DNA from: Rostratula benghalensis
Lineage: Eukaryota; Chordata; Aves; Charadriiformes; Rostratulidae
DNA length: 64,000 nucleotides
Direction: 5' to 3'
NCBI GenBank assembly: GCA_013399305.1
Contig: VXAI01000020.1
Span: 6,332,607 to 6,396,606, forward strand
The notes below the pieces were generated by a model. The model was not told the DNA's origin, searched no databases, and was given only the letters and a program-made list of their open reading frames with translations. The position numbers and the translations under genes were made by a program. Positions within the stretch are counted from its first letter, which is position 1, and every line of letters starts with the position of its first letter. Of this stretch, positions 39,277 to 51,288 are shown piece after piece.

Positions 39277-41498
39277 TGCTATAGATATAACTGCAGTTTG
39301 GCTTGGTGTTTTTCTGTGAAGCAATAAGTTGGTAAAGGCTTTCTTTAGCCAATTATTAAAGATGCCTTGGCCTTGTAACCGTCTTTCATAAGACAACTCT
39401 TTTGTCTGTACTTCTTCCCCACCCCCAAAGCAAGGTTATTCTTTACGGTAACAGACAGAAGACTAATTGAAAGAAATACCCCTGACAATGAACAGTGAAT
39501 CAGCACCAGTCCTTAGTGTGTCCTTCCATCTGAAAAAGCTGACTGATGGTAACTCTATCGTTACTGTAGACAATACAGACGCTTTATAAATCCCAGACAA
39601 AGCCAAGATCACAGAACCGTATAATGCACTATCCCATGATTTTATACAAAATGACTGATTTGACAAAACCTAAGGATGTTTCATGGGCTTCTGCAATAAT
39701 TTGGAACATTTGCTTTCTGTGCAACAGAGCAAAACTGTCAAGTTGTGAAGACAGAAAACCTACGTACTGCTATAAGAAATATACTCCAGAAACTGCTCGA
39801 GTGTAACCGTAGTCACATTGCTCCTATTTAAAAATCATTCAGGCTTTGTACATATTTCATGCACTTCAGGAAGTAGCTGTTATTGTGTCCACTGTGCTAG
39901 GTACAGTACTTTTAAAAAATATTTCTATACAAAGCTTAAGGCACACAAATACAGAATTTTATCCGGCCAATGGAGATCGAAAAGAGGTAGAAGATGAACA
40001 GGAATCTACTCATTTAGGAAAAATCAAATTCCTCTGTGGGAGCGTTTTACCCAACAAACAGCCACAGCAGCACAGCAGCTCATCCTGAGCAGCATCTATG
40101 GTTCCCACTCAGTTCCATCACTTGTACTGCATCAACTGGTAGCATTCAGATTAAGAAGGAAGAAATCCCTCCCTTTGGGTTTTTTAGGTTTTGTTTTCAT
40201 TAGTGGATACTAAATTCCACCCTCAGCCATTTTGATTTGCAAGATAAACTACTGCTTATTTTAACTAAGAAGCAAAATGTGATTCAGAGTGGTTCATTTT
40301 TCCATGAATTGGTGGGTGTTCTGGTCCCTTGAAATGTGGATCTGTAATAAGATGATGTTCCAAATTTTCATTGCCTGCAGTCTGTTTCATATAACTGGGG
40401 ATGCGTATGACGTGATTTGACGCATATAAGACTGTTCTTTTTCAGGATTCTTTTAAATCCATCCCATTTAGAAGAAGAAACTTGTTTCACAGCTGTGTAG
40501 GTACCATGTATGAAATGCATCGTTGTCTCAGTTGAATTACTCTTAGGCAGATGGTCACATCACAAACCATTGGAGTAACTGGCTTGAAAAAATAACCTTG
40601 TGTCCCTCTCAGAAGGGAGGACAGTAATTAACAGCATATGGAAAGCCTTGGTTTTGCCACAGGGATGAAAGGTACATTGGTAAAACAGGATGTGGGCAAA
40701 TTTATGCTCCAGTTGTCTCTGTCTGTGGTTTGTGTCAGTCTGTGTCTGAACAGGAGATACTGGCTTATGGTGTGTCCAGATGGTAGTCAGAAAAATTAAT
40801 GTATTTTTTGAAAACAGAAGATATAAACCAAGACTAAACCTAGAGCAGTTCATTTACTTCGGTTGTAAGAAAGTGGCCTACTGAAATTGTTCCCAAATTT
40901 TGCAGAAAGTATATTTTTCATGTCACCCTAATGTCAGAAAGAGTGGGTACACACATTTTAAAATTTTGTATGTTTGTATTTCCTGAAACTTTGCCAGGAA
41001 CCTAAAAAACATTAGAAAGTACAGGAAAATACATATATGCTTTGTAAGCTATCTTTGAAGAGGCTATCTTTCTAGTTGCTACTGCTGAAAAAAACCCCAT
41101 TGCAATGAGAAGCATAAGCCTGAATTTCTCCGAAGTGCTTAACTTTAAAATATTTGATACCAGCCAGAATTCCAGAAGATTTCACCTCAGATTAAAATAT
41201 TTTTTTTATGCAAAAAGTCATGAGAACTGATAAATGAGTCTTATATCCCACCCAAGATGATCATGTCATGCATATGGTTGAATTTATCATGTATCTCACA
41301 CAAAGAAAGGCAATGCTTGATAAGCAGTTTTATTGGGTAATTAAATATTATTTTTTTTACGTTTGCAAGTAAAGCAGATTGATTTTCATCTTGAAGTAAT
41401 TTACTAACACATAAACTTGTCAAATGCCAACGTGGTACAGCACACCTCATTTCCTGTTTACTAAATAATCCTTTGGCTGTCTGCTTTGTGTCTTTCAG

Positions 41499-41678
41499 GT
41501 TGAACCTGGAATTGTTCTCTGCCAGGGACATCATGGAGCCTGGCGTCAGAGTCCTTCACCTGAAGGAAAACATTGCCTCCTTGGCTCAGCTTCTTGCAAG
41601 TACAAGCCATGGCGGATTCCCAGTGGTTTGCAGGCCCAAGCCAGACCACGTAGAGGTGTTCCAGGGAACTATTAAAAG
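41499..41678 (+). CDS. CLC-6/7-like transporter, first CBS domain exon
   Basis: Coding exon with acceptor AG at 41497-41498. The donor GTAAAA at 41679 is weaker than the others. Its first base completes tryptophan 170 and it ends in AG, completed to arginine 230. The peptide LNLELFSARDIMEPGVRVLH, LKENIASLAQLLASTSHGGF and PVVCRPKPDHVEVFQGTIK is the start of a CBS domain. ARDIMEP is the strand-turn motif that opens CBS1 (CLC-6 has a closely similar ASDIMEP), HGGFPVV is the mid-domain strand, and FQGTI matches the F(x)GLI strand. CLC-6 has a long insertion within CBS1 after the FPVV strand; here it is short, as in CLC-7. Confidence 0.96.
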
Positions 41679-44054
41679 GTAAAAATACTATCAAATTGAT
41701 GTCATGTAATGTTTCTGGCCACTTACAAGATTATTTTTTTCTTTAAGCATCTGTGAAGTTTATTTGGAATGGATATGGAACTTGTTCCTACTTTCTTTAG
41801 CATGAACAGCAGGTGTCCTTTAAAGAAAGGACCTAGGTCTTTTCTAGTACAATGTTACTTATTTTATTGAAACAGTACCAATGAAATGATCTTGTGGGAA
41901 CTGTAGAAAAAGGGAAAAATGCCCTTCAGACCCTTTAAGATTCAGTGAAACAGTAATTTAAAGGGATTTGAATCTAGTTACTCATGAAATGTCCCATGCC
42001 AATTCAAAGCTGGCCCGCTCTTCCTATTTTTTTTCACTTTATTAGTGTATGCTTTTACAGGAAATGAGTTAATATAAATCATATCCCAGATGAGATAAGC
42101 AACAAAGTCACTGGAAGTAACATGCTAGGGTAAACAAGAATTAGGCCAAAGGAATCCTTGCCATACAGAGGACTCTCAAAAGGCATATAAAATCTCCTGA
42201 TAAATGAAATATTTATGGTACTGTATTTCATACAACTAAAAGAGTGAATTCATCCTTTCAGAAAGGTATCTTGAGACTGTCCTTCAAATCGTGGGTCATG
42301 AGTGGGAGATGCAGTGTCTTAATTTCCTCCTTGGGTATCCTAGAAGAAAGGAGAAGATGCATATCCTGCAGAAGGTGCAACTCCTACTGCACAGGACGTG
42401 CAGCAAGGCCCCATGAATTATACTTCCAATAACTGTAATGCAAACACATGGCCAGCTTGGTGTTGTGATATCATCATCCTTCATAATTTGCGTGGTGTCT
42501 TTTGTCCTGAATGACTATAGTATTCTTACATCTTCTCTTGTGGAGAATTTTTTCATCCACTAGTGGATTAATGCCTTAACTGCATTGCAGTTGGGACATA
42601 TCTGTGAACAAGCAAGGATAAGTATTTTCTTCTGTTGATCTGGATGGGGAAAAATGTTATTCATGCATTGTCAGTGGAAATTTGGTTAGGACTTGTCTGC
42701 TTTATAACAAATTTTCAAGGATGAACTGCTGGCAGCTGGATCACAAGAACTTACCTCATCACAATGTGGTCAGCTGCCCTTGTGGAGCATGACAATAGGA
42801 AGGGAGTGAAAAATTTTTAAATTGCTTCATTGACAAGTGAAAGTTTGTACGAACCTTTTAGGAAGAGAAATATGTGCTTGGAATGAGAATCATACAAGGG
42901 AAATAATTAGGGTCACAGTGGCCTGCAGGAGTAATGACATCCATAAGTGCAGTATCACATGCTTCTATATGATATGTACATTTGTTTGCTCAAGGCAATG
43001 CTATCAGAAATGTTATTAATAAGAAGTGTGCTAAAGTGCTAACCCTAAATTTCTGAGTGATATTCTGCAGTGCGCACCAATCTGAAGATATTATATAGCA
43101 TAAACTAGTGTGCTTTTAGTTCTTAGCTGCCCAAGGCAATAAATATAGAAAACACCCTAACAATTGATACAGTCAGAATTCCTTTCAAATTCAGTTTATA
43201 GTCTCACCATTTCCTTATTAATTTACCAAGCCACCTTGCAGTGAGCATCCCAGGCAGCTGAGTTTATGCAAATATCGTTGTGCTTTGTAATGCAGAGCAA
43301 AGCAGTGTGAGAGGAAGCAAAAAGAGGGGATAGAAGGCTGAGGCACATCGCCAAAAGAGACACCTTTAGAGAAAAGCAGGTGCTCCCTGGTGATGCTGGT
43401 AGGGTTGTGGTTTGCTTAATCCCTAGAGCTCTTTTATGACACATTCTGTTGGAGCCTTAACAGGGATGAATAAAAAATTTTGTTTCCCTGGCACTTTCAG
43501 CATAAATGAGTTGTTGTTAGGCTGTTTTGAGTAAAAGCAAGATAATGTTTTAAATGGTTTACAAAGCAGCAGCAAATTGCTCTTTTGGGCCAGTCAGTTG
43601 CTCACTCCAACAAAACTCACACAGAGAGGTTGTCTGGGAGCAAGCATTGTTTTCTGGGGTGCTCTGACAACAACCTTTCTCACCCCAGTGTGTGCCCAGA
43701 AGCCTGAGCACTTGTGTGATGAGTTCTGCGTGCCTTGTCCCCAGTGGGAACCACAGGTGACTTTGCTGTTCAGCTTTTCTCACCAACAGCAGGAAAGGAA
43801 TGCTCTGCGGCCATCTCCTGAAGCAAGCCTCCAAAAATGTGATGTGTCATGGAATCAGTGTGTTCATAACCATAAGTAGTTAAGTTTCAAGTTTTCCGTC
43901 TCACTCATAAAATTACAGCCCTTGCAGCACGTAACTGTTAAGACCAGGATGAGAGACACTGTGAACTGCTTAAAGGAGAAGGCTGCTGTTCAGCCTCTTA
44001 CCCTGTGAGTTCCAATGCAATCCTACATGGAGGTGACATGGCCACAGGCAGAAA

Positions 44055-44161
44055 TATAGAATCCTAGGATGGTTAGAGTTGGAAGGGACCTCAAAGATCA
44101 TCAAGTTCCAACACCCCTGCCATGGGCAGGGACACCTCCCAGGGCAACCTGGTCTAGTGGG
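44055..44161 (-). mobile_element. Short CR1 3' tail with inverted end, antisense
   Basis: The plus strand shows the CR1 tail in reverse: TAGAATCCTAGGATGG, TTAGAGTTGGAAGGGACC, then CCATGGGCAGGGACACCTCC. Next should come the reverse-strand CCACTAGACCAGGTTGCCC block. Instead positions 44140-44161 carry that block in the opposite orientation (GGGCAACCTGGTCTAGTGG). The element therefore ends in a small inversion at its 5' side. Confidence 0.88.
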
Positions 44162-45375
44162 TATGATAAGTTGCTTTTCTGTCTTATACATCACCAATGT
44201 GAAAGTGGAGGAAATGTAGCTTGCCTGGCATGTTTTAAAAAAGGAAGGTGCACGAAATATTGCCATGATGTTTTTCTTGACAGTAGGGATTGGTTCTTGT
44301 TTATTATTATTTTATTTTTCCCAGTACAAAAATGTTAAAAAAAGGGAGAAAACAAGCTAAAGAAAGGAAAGAAGCAAACTGTCTACTAAGCTTGCAGGCA
44401 GGCAGCAGCAGCTAATACTTTTAAAATAATGTTTCTCATTCACATGTGTTTCTGTACCGTTTCTTCTCATGAAATAAGCATGGATGAAACACTGTAAATT
44501 TGGACTGAATGCTAAAATTACTCAGTACCTGCTCACACTTGGAAACTGTAGTGATGACAGTTGCTGTACAAGAACAAAGTGTTTTTATGTTTTGTAATAC
44601 ATACAAATGATTCTGACCCTTTGACAAGAAAAGGTCAATGTAAGATTTTACAAAAGCAAGGGCTGTGGCCAAGTGGTGTTGGCTGGGACTTGCATGGGCC
44701 TAAAAATGCACCTCAGTGCTGGCCTGCAGCAAGCACCTAGATATTCCAATTTTGTTTTAAAAAACCCCCAAACTAAAAATACTAAATTCCAAAATCTTCC
44801 AGATCTGCTTAATGGGACCAGATTTCTCTCCTACTCTTTGTGATCTGGATGGTTACCTACGGGGGATCAAGATGAGATCGCCTAACGTTTTTTTCTATGG
44901 GTGACCTAAATCTGAAGCTGTTATCTTTCCCAGTTGAGTAAGCAGTAGGGACTGAAACAAAAGCAACTACTTAAGAAAACCACTTGGCTTTAAAATTGTT
45001 AAAGAGGAAGCAAACTGTAGCTGAGAAGCAAGTTTCCAAAACAAAGATCTCCTTAGAGTAATACTTTTGACGCTGTGCCACAGGCAGTGCTCTGTGCACG
45101 CCTGGGAAACCCTCGCAGAATTTGGTTTGGGGAACGAGTGGCTGGTGAACTTGATGCACGGCACTGAAGGGCATCATCACGTTATTGTGTGCAACGCAGA
45201 GGGTTGAGGGACTGACTTAACTTCTCCCACAGTAATGATGATACTTGCACACCAGAATAAAAGAAGCTATTCTTTTGCGCTTCAGCTGAAATGCCTCCCC
45301 AGTCTGCCCCCAGTGACTGCAGGAAGGGAGCTGGGCTGTTATTTATGTGTTAGCCCAGAGTCTGCTGAGAGCTAT

Positions 45376-45403
45376 AAATGTCATGCCCTAAATGTCATGC
45401 CCT
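45376..45403. repeat. 14-bp perfect tandem duplication
   Basis: AAATGTCATGCCCT occurs twice head to tail (45376-45389 and 45390-45403). No coding or repeat context explains it. Probably a simple replication-slippage duplication. Confidence 0.9.
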
Positions 45404-45981
45404 CCTGGCTAGGTGGAATTTATTTTTCAGAGAGACCTGAGGATAGGACCACTGCCTTTCTTCCCAGGACGTTTCTGCCAGAGACACTGCGTGAGGCTGT
45501 AAATGCATACTGAGGAGTTGTTAGGAGGTCCCCTGGCTCTCTCTTGCCTTGGCTGTTCTAGTCTGTGGCTCCAGATCCTTCTCCAGTGGGAAAAGACAGA
45601 GTTATGCTTCTGCCTAATTTCTGTGAGACCGAAACTGAAAAAAGAGCTATGTTTTTTGCTTCCACATATGTTACAATGTACTGGTGTAAGGCTATTGTGG
45701 GGCAATGAAATGGTTCTTTGACATGATGAAGAGATTAGACACATCATCACTTGTGTTTTGCCGCTCCATCTTCTTTGCCAGAGGTTACTTTATAATGTAA
45801 ACCACAGCACAAAGAAGACATGGAGGATTTGAGGAGGAAAGCTGTAGGTAATGCTTTTTTTTTTTTCCCCGGGCTGTGGACATGGCTGGGATACAACATG
45901 GAGGATGATGATACCTTATGGTTATCAGCAACATCTTTACTACCGTTGCTGTACAACCTCCCAAGCATGGTCACTTCCCTC

Positions 45982-46003
45982 CACATGCATGTGACATGCA
46001 TGT
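45982..46003. repeat. Two adjacent ATGCAT-centred palindromes
   Basis: CACATGCATGTG (45982-45993) is followed immediately by ACATGCATGT (45994-46003); both are perfect self-complementary palindromes sharing the same core. They could be a tandem duplication of one palindrome or a paired binding site for a dimeric factor. No further evidence. Confidence 0.8.
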
Positions 46004-47509
46004 ACTCTCTGATTTCATCCACCAGAATGGATGACAACATGCTCTCTAACTAGAGGTTTTTTTCTGAGATTCTGCTTATCCTTTATTATAGGTAGGTTTC
46101 CTGCATATTTGTGACTGACAAATACCTGTGTTCCTCCCAGGGCCTGTTCTGATGTTGGTGGTCTTTCTTGCCTTTACTTCACTTTTGCCAAGGAAAATGA
46201 AGGAGCAGAGTTTCTGTACAGCTGTTAAATCCTCCTGGTACTCACTGAGGAAAAGCAGGTGGATGCTGGTGTCTTGTTAGGCCAGGATCTGTCCCCTCCA
46301 TTTCCTTTGAGCAGAGGTGATGCAGAGTGGCAGAAGCTGGAGTGCTGCCTGGCAATCCTCATTTCTGCCTTGGACATAGCTATGAGACAATTTTCCTGGA
46401 GAAACTACTGGGCTGATGAATATCACTGAGTATCCTGTTTGGGAATTTTACCATAACAAATAACGTGTTCTGTTGATGTCTAAACCTCTCAGATCTGTCC
46501 CCTACATTGCTCCTCTGTTGTAAAGCTGAAGGCTGGATTCCCTGTTTTTGCCTTTGCACTCTTACCTACACAGCTGTTAGACATTGCTTTGCATTTTGTC
46601 TGTCTATCTTTTAGCTGAAGTAAAAGATTTTTTTTTTTGCTTGATTTAATTTGATTGGGAGAAAGTAATTATGTAGGAACCACAATACCTCTGACTGTAA
46701 GCAGACCGTACAGAACATATCGGTCCAAGCAGAAATGGGTAAAACTTGGTTTTCTGCTACTTCTGTACAGGATGTGACATTTCTGGAATTGTGCCTGCAT
46801 TTTTGTGTGTATTTTTTCACCTAGGAAACACCATTTCTTCCCACCCATCAAGCTTACTGAAATGTCAGCATTTGTGGTTGATGGAAATTATGTTTTGGGC
46901 CAAAGAGAAATTTCAACAAAAATATTGTAGGTAAAATTGTCAAAACCCCTTGTAGTTTACCATGTTTGTTTGAAATGTTTTATTGCACATTTTGATGTGC
47001 TATATGGGAGTGTATTGAGTATGCAATTGCCTTACTCAAACTAAGTTTGTTTGATACAAGTGAAGTAAAGTGTTCAGAGTGCCTAATTCCTGTTTCCAGA
47101 AAAAAGTTGGGAATCTAAGATCCTTTAAAAAAATAGAACTTTGTGCTCTAAATCAGAAAAGAAATATGTTCAAAAACTGTGGTCTTTGTGTAGTTGAAAA
47201 GCTACCCAAACTTGGACTTTCAGAAATGCCTAGTGGCTGAAAGTGTGGCTTCCCACCTGAAGACATTTTGAAAGGACTAATATTCTGAAAAACTTTTAAA
47301 ACAAACAGATAAAATTCCTTCTGAAGGTGTTGTTCTGAAAGGTGAGTTAGAGCCTGCTCCTCTGTGCAATCACATGAACAGCTCTGAGGGTTTTTTGTGA
47401 GCTTTTCTTAACAGTGTGGGGTTGGTGGGAGCCAAGCTGCAGGAGCCTGCAGAGCTGCTGACACTCTCCCAGCAAACCCCATGGGACTCCATCGCTGGAT
47501 GTGGAAACT

Positions 47510-47900
47510 TAGAATCAAGGAATTGTCTAGGTTGGAAAGGATCTTTGAGATCATCCATCATCTAGTCCAACCATCAAATCTAACTCTGATTAAAAATACC
47601 AATGACCCATCACTAAACCACATCACTAAGTACTATGTCAATGCATCTTTTAAATACCTCCAGGGTACCTCAACCACTTCTCTGGGCAGCCCATTCCAAT
47701 GCTTGATAACCCTTTCAGTGCACAATTTTTTCCTGATATCCAATCTAAACTTCCCCTGGCGCAACTTGAGGCCATTTCTTCTTGTCCTATCACCTGTGAC
47801 TTGAGAGATGAGACCAGTCCCCACCTCTCTACGACCTCCTTTCAGGTAGTTGTAGAGAGCGACAAGGTCTCCTCTCAGCCTCCTCTTCTCCTTGCTTCAG
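47510..47900 (-). mobile_element. CR1 LINE 3' fragment, antisense
   Basis: The CR1 tail is read in reverse from about 47510 (AGAATCAAGGAATTGTCTAG, GTTGGAAAGGATC) through AATACCTCCAGGGTACCTCA, CCAATGCTTGATAACCCTTT and GGCCATTTCTTCTTGTCCTA to CTCCTCTTCTCC near 47890. It shares a distinctive block (CCATCAAATCTAACTCTGAT followed by CCCATCACTAAACC) with the copy at 53549-53892, so both belong to one CR1 subfamily. The minus-strand translation contains the CR1 C-terminal pattern [20 protein letters not shown]. Confidence 0.94.
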
Positions 47901-49479
47901 TGAGGCTGGGAGCGGTGGCAAGAACTCCTGGGGTTTCATCTTTCCAGGTCGGAAATGCAGGGGAGATATTAAACAGCCACTTGATCGGCAGCAAACTCCC
48001 TGCTCAAACTCTCCCTCAAAGGATGTCCATGACTAATGGAGCCGAACTGCTGGAGAGCTGCAACCAGGAGGAGATTTCTGCCTCAGGTTAGTCCCCGGGC
48101 CAGAGTCAGAAGAACTGCCAGTGGAGGGAGCCAAACTACATTTCTCTTGGCAAGATTGATTTTGCTGCCGCTCTTGCTGCGATGCTTTTTCTGCTTCCTT
48201 CGTGGCAGGGGGAAGGCAGGTACGGAACAGCGCGTACTCATAAACCTCCCGCTCCATGCTCCTGCTTGTAAATCGCCCTGCTTGTAAACTGGCATGGGAA
48301 GGGAGATACTCTGCTTTCCACAATCAGAAGACATGGTAGAGCAGCTGTTCCCAGTAACAATAATGACACTATTGCTGAGACAAACATTTTCACGATGATG
48401 CATGGGAACACTAAATCCAAACCACATTGTTTAGCTAATGCATGCTTTCACTCCGCTAAAGGGGAATGTCACATAACTGAAAGTAAATTGAAGAGATCAG
48501 AGTTTAGAAAATATGACAAAGTTGAAAACTTAAAGCTGTATTACACAGTAACATCCTTTAGCAGAGAAATCATTGATCCAAAGTGGTGTGTGTATGTGTG
48601 TTTTGTGGCAGTTTATTAGGTATGACTTGCCTCTGGTCAGTCCAGTGAACAGAAACCCTTGTGAGTCAGGAATGCTTCCTGCCAAGCGCTTCAGTAAGAC
48701 TGAGTATAGCATATTGATACGTGCCATGGGAAAGGAGGTCTAGCATTGCAACATAGCATAGAGATGTCAGGCTGTGTAGGTACGGTTTTTGGTATTTTTC
48801 TTTTATCTGCCCTCCCACTTGGGACTAATGAAACACTACTCTCAAGGTGTGTGCATCTGCATGTGTGCGGAGAATCCACATGTGCCTGTTTAATAAGGCA
48901 ACACCTTTATTTTCCTTAGCAAGTGGAGAAGTACTTGCCTTCAGTAAGCAATGTGGTGTAACAGCTTAGGGACAGATGGAAAGGTAAAGACAAATAGAGA
49001 CCCGAAACATTGAATTCATAAATTAATCCCTGAGCTTAGCGAAATCTACCTTAATGTTGCGACAGTCTTTGGTGCTGGCTCTCTTGAGGTAACTGATACA
49101 GGTTTGAAAGCTTCTTGGAGAGCCTTTTCCTTCTGGCACTGTTGTGGAGAGGTTGCTAAGTTTAGATCACAGGAATGCAAAGTTACTCAATCAAACACAG
49201 GAGCCTGCAAAGTTCATGCAGTAAATGGAGATAAAAATGAGGTTTTGTTTCTTGCTAGTGGATCATGGACAGCTTTCCCCTTTCTTCCTCCATGTGGCTT
49301 TGCTGTAAGTTCTGAGCAATGGTGGTTCTACCAGGCCTGATCAAAGCTAGAAACACCATTGGCAGTGGTTTGAAGGCTGCTAAACTCAGCCAGCAAAGGC
49401 GGAAAAAAAAGGGGAGGGAGTGCACATTACTGACTTGAACACTATTTTTAGGTGTGCAGACTGGGGAGCTGACGGCAAT

Positions 49480-49665
49480 ATCAAAGCACTTTTGTGATTA
49501 TTTGGTTTTCGTGTGAGAGGGTAGAGCCTGTCACCACATTGTTTGTTTTTACTGTCCGGACTGCTGCTTTTGAAAAGCTGATCCAGTTAATTTAAATGAT
49601 ACACTATACAGTAATCTTGCCTATTAAAATAAATGGAATCCAGCGCTTTCAACAAAAGCCTTTGA
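49480..49665. promoter_or_regulatory. SOX/TCF motif cluster (tentative enhancer)
   Basis: Within 186 bases there are ATCAAAG (49480-49486) and CCTTTGA (49659-49665), matching the TCF/LEF core on either strand. CTTTTGT (49489-49495), CATTGTT (49537-49543) and ACAAAAG (49652-49658) match SOX-type cores. The sequence shows no repeat signature. Such cores are common by chance in AT-rich DNA, so this is a candidate only. Confidence 0.25.
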
Positions 49666-50382
49666 CGTTATGATCCTCCCATGTATTGTCAGGGTCCTGG
49701 GGCATTGCAGCTCATGAATAACACAGATGGAGGAAGGTTTATAGAGTCTGTGGCAGTGGTTTTATTTTGTATCCAAAGTGCAAAACTTTTCTTCCAAAGA
49801 ACATTATATGGTACTTTTAAAATTAGTAGGCCTGTCTGGCCATACAAATAGTTGCGCAGGTGCTGTAGGACTTTGTGACAAAGTCCTTCGGAGGGAAAAC
49901 TGGAGTGTTGTAGAGGCTGTGTGCTAACTCAAAAAGCTAAATTAAAAACGTATGCAGCCTTGCTGCAGCATGTGGGTGGCTTTTAGGCAAGTGCAGAGTG
50001 TTGTTAAATGTCGAAATCAAATATAGGCATGGGGAAAACTGGCGTGTGAATGGAAAGATTGATCACATACTTGTCCTGTCGCTTAAATGTGTGGTAGGTT
50101 CCCCTGAAATTGGAAATCTGCCTGGTAACAAGCCAGCTTGTAGGGAAATACAAATCTGATCTTAAGTCTTCATCCTTTTCTAAAAGCTACCCTTTCTTTA
50201 GGCTTGGAAGGCTAAGTTTGCATTTACAATTTATTTATAGTTGCCTTTGTATTTTCTTGTTGAGGCTGTGGGCTTACTGCCTACTTATTCACCCTGAAAA
50301 TGGTGCCCATAAAACCAGACTTCTGGCAATGTAAGTGATGAATATTAACCTCAAAACGCAGCTCTGAAGTGGAAAAAAAAAT

Positions 50383-50510
50383 CCCTGTTTTGTAGATATC
50401 AAAACTGAGGTACAGAGACTAAAAAATTGTTCAGCATCCTTTGAAAGGCTGTGACATAGACAGGATTTAATCTTTGTTCCGGAAAACCTCAGTCCAATAC
50501 TTGATAATGA
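50383..50510 (-). repeat. MIR-like ancient SINE fragment (tentative)
   Basis: The plus strand reads CCCTGTTTTGTAGATATCAA, AACTGAGGTACAGAGACT, then TCAGCATCCTTTGAAAGGCT and GTGACATAGACAGGATTTAA. This parallels the reverse complement of MIR (ccattttacagatgaggaaactgaggcacagagaggtta ... tcacacagctagtaagtggcagagccgggatt). The order is preserved but bases are eroded. The match was judged by eye. Confidence 0.55.
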
Positions 50511-51202
50511 CCTCTTTATCATCTTGTAGGTAAAATGCCAAAAATTCCTGCAAAGCTGCTTCTTGGTTTGAAGAACAAAATATTAAGTAAACAGTAAGGA
50601 TTTAGGCTGCCTAACCTGAAACAACCCTGTAACCCTCAGATTTTGCTGTGAAAGATGAAGATTTGGTGGACTTTAAAACAGTTCCCGGTATGTGATGATC
50701 TAGTCCTTATCTACTGTCCAGCTCACCATATGCAGAATGCTCCTTTTTACCAGTTAAAAAAAGGCACAATGCTAAAAAAAGGCATAAAGTCAAGGAAAAT
50801 TTAGTTAGTATACTAGCAGTTATCTTACCATGAGCATAAAGTACCAACTATTCTTAAATAGAATTTGCTTTTTACCGTAAAAATTTCTCTCATTGTGCCC
50901 TTTTGGAAGCATTGCATATTTCTTTTAGAACTTCTGCTGAGAGCAGAGCAATGTTCAGTCCCTGCAAAATCCACTAAACACTCCTTTCATTTCGACCTCT
51001 CTGAAAGTTGAAGGTGCAAGGCACTAAGTCTTAGCTGGGGCAAGTTTTCAAAATCTTGTTGATATTGTAAAATAACGTACACCAGCCAGGTATCATGATG
51101 AAGAAGGACCATGAAGGGTTTCAGGGCACTGTATTTGGTTATTTTTGTTGGCAATTTATTGTTCCTGTTACTGTTTTTATGTTTTTATGTTTTTCAACTG
51201 AC

Positions 51203-51288
51203 TGACATCAATCATAATTTAATAATTGCTGTCATTGGGTTTTAAACATGTCTGAGAGGAGCCCTGAAGCAATGCATTATTAATGCAT
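51203..51288. promoter_or_regulatory. TALE/HOX and POU motif cluster (candidate enhancer)
   Basis: TGACATCAATCA (51203-51214) combines a MEIS-like TGACA with a PBX/HOX-like ATCAATCA. TAATTTAATAATT follows, then GCTGTCAT (51228-51235), an inverted MEIS core. About 37 bases later comes a perfect inverted repeat, ATGCATTA-T-TAATGCAT (51272-51288), two head-to-head POU/homeodomain half-sites. The flank to about 51800 is also rich in TAAT and CAGCTG-like cores and shows no repeat signature. The cluster could be a conserved intronic enhancer; conservation cannot be judged here. Confidence 0.35.

Larger units (their letters stand above)
23261..41498 (+). other. Large intron, 18.2 kb
   Basis: Donor GTGAGG at 23261; acceptor TGTGTCTTTCAG ending at 41498. 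Contents recognised are an 8-base N run, a CR1 copy at 24815-26218, an older CR1 copy at 38225-39276, a weak MIR-like patch around 33079-33160, and a pyrimidine tract at 33976-34022. Small regions of higher GC (about 30330-30480 and 31550-31950) have overlapping open frames on both strands, but neither codes for anything I recognise. The remainder appears to be unique intronic sequence. Confidence 0.85.

Noticed and set aside
44666..44720. tRNA-like A box (TGGCCAAGTGG)
   Set aside because: No B box (GGTTCGANTCC) at the right distance and no cloverleaf could be drawn.
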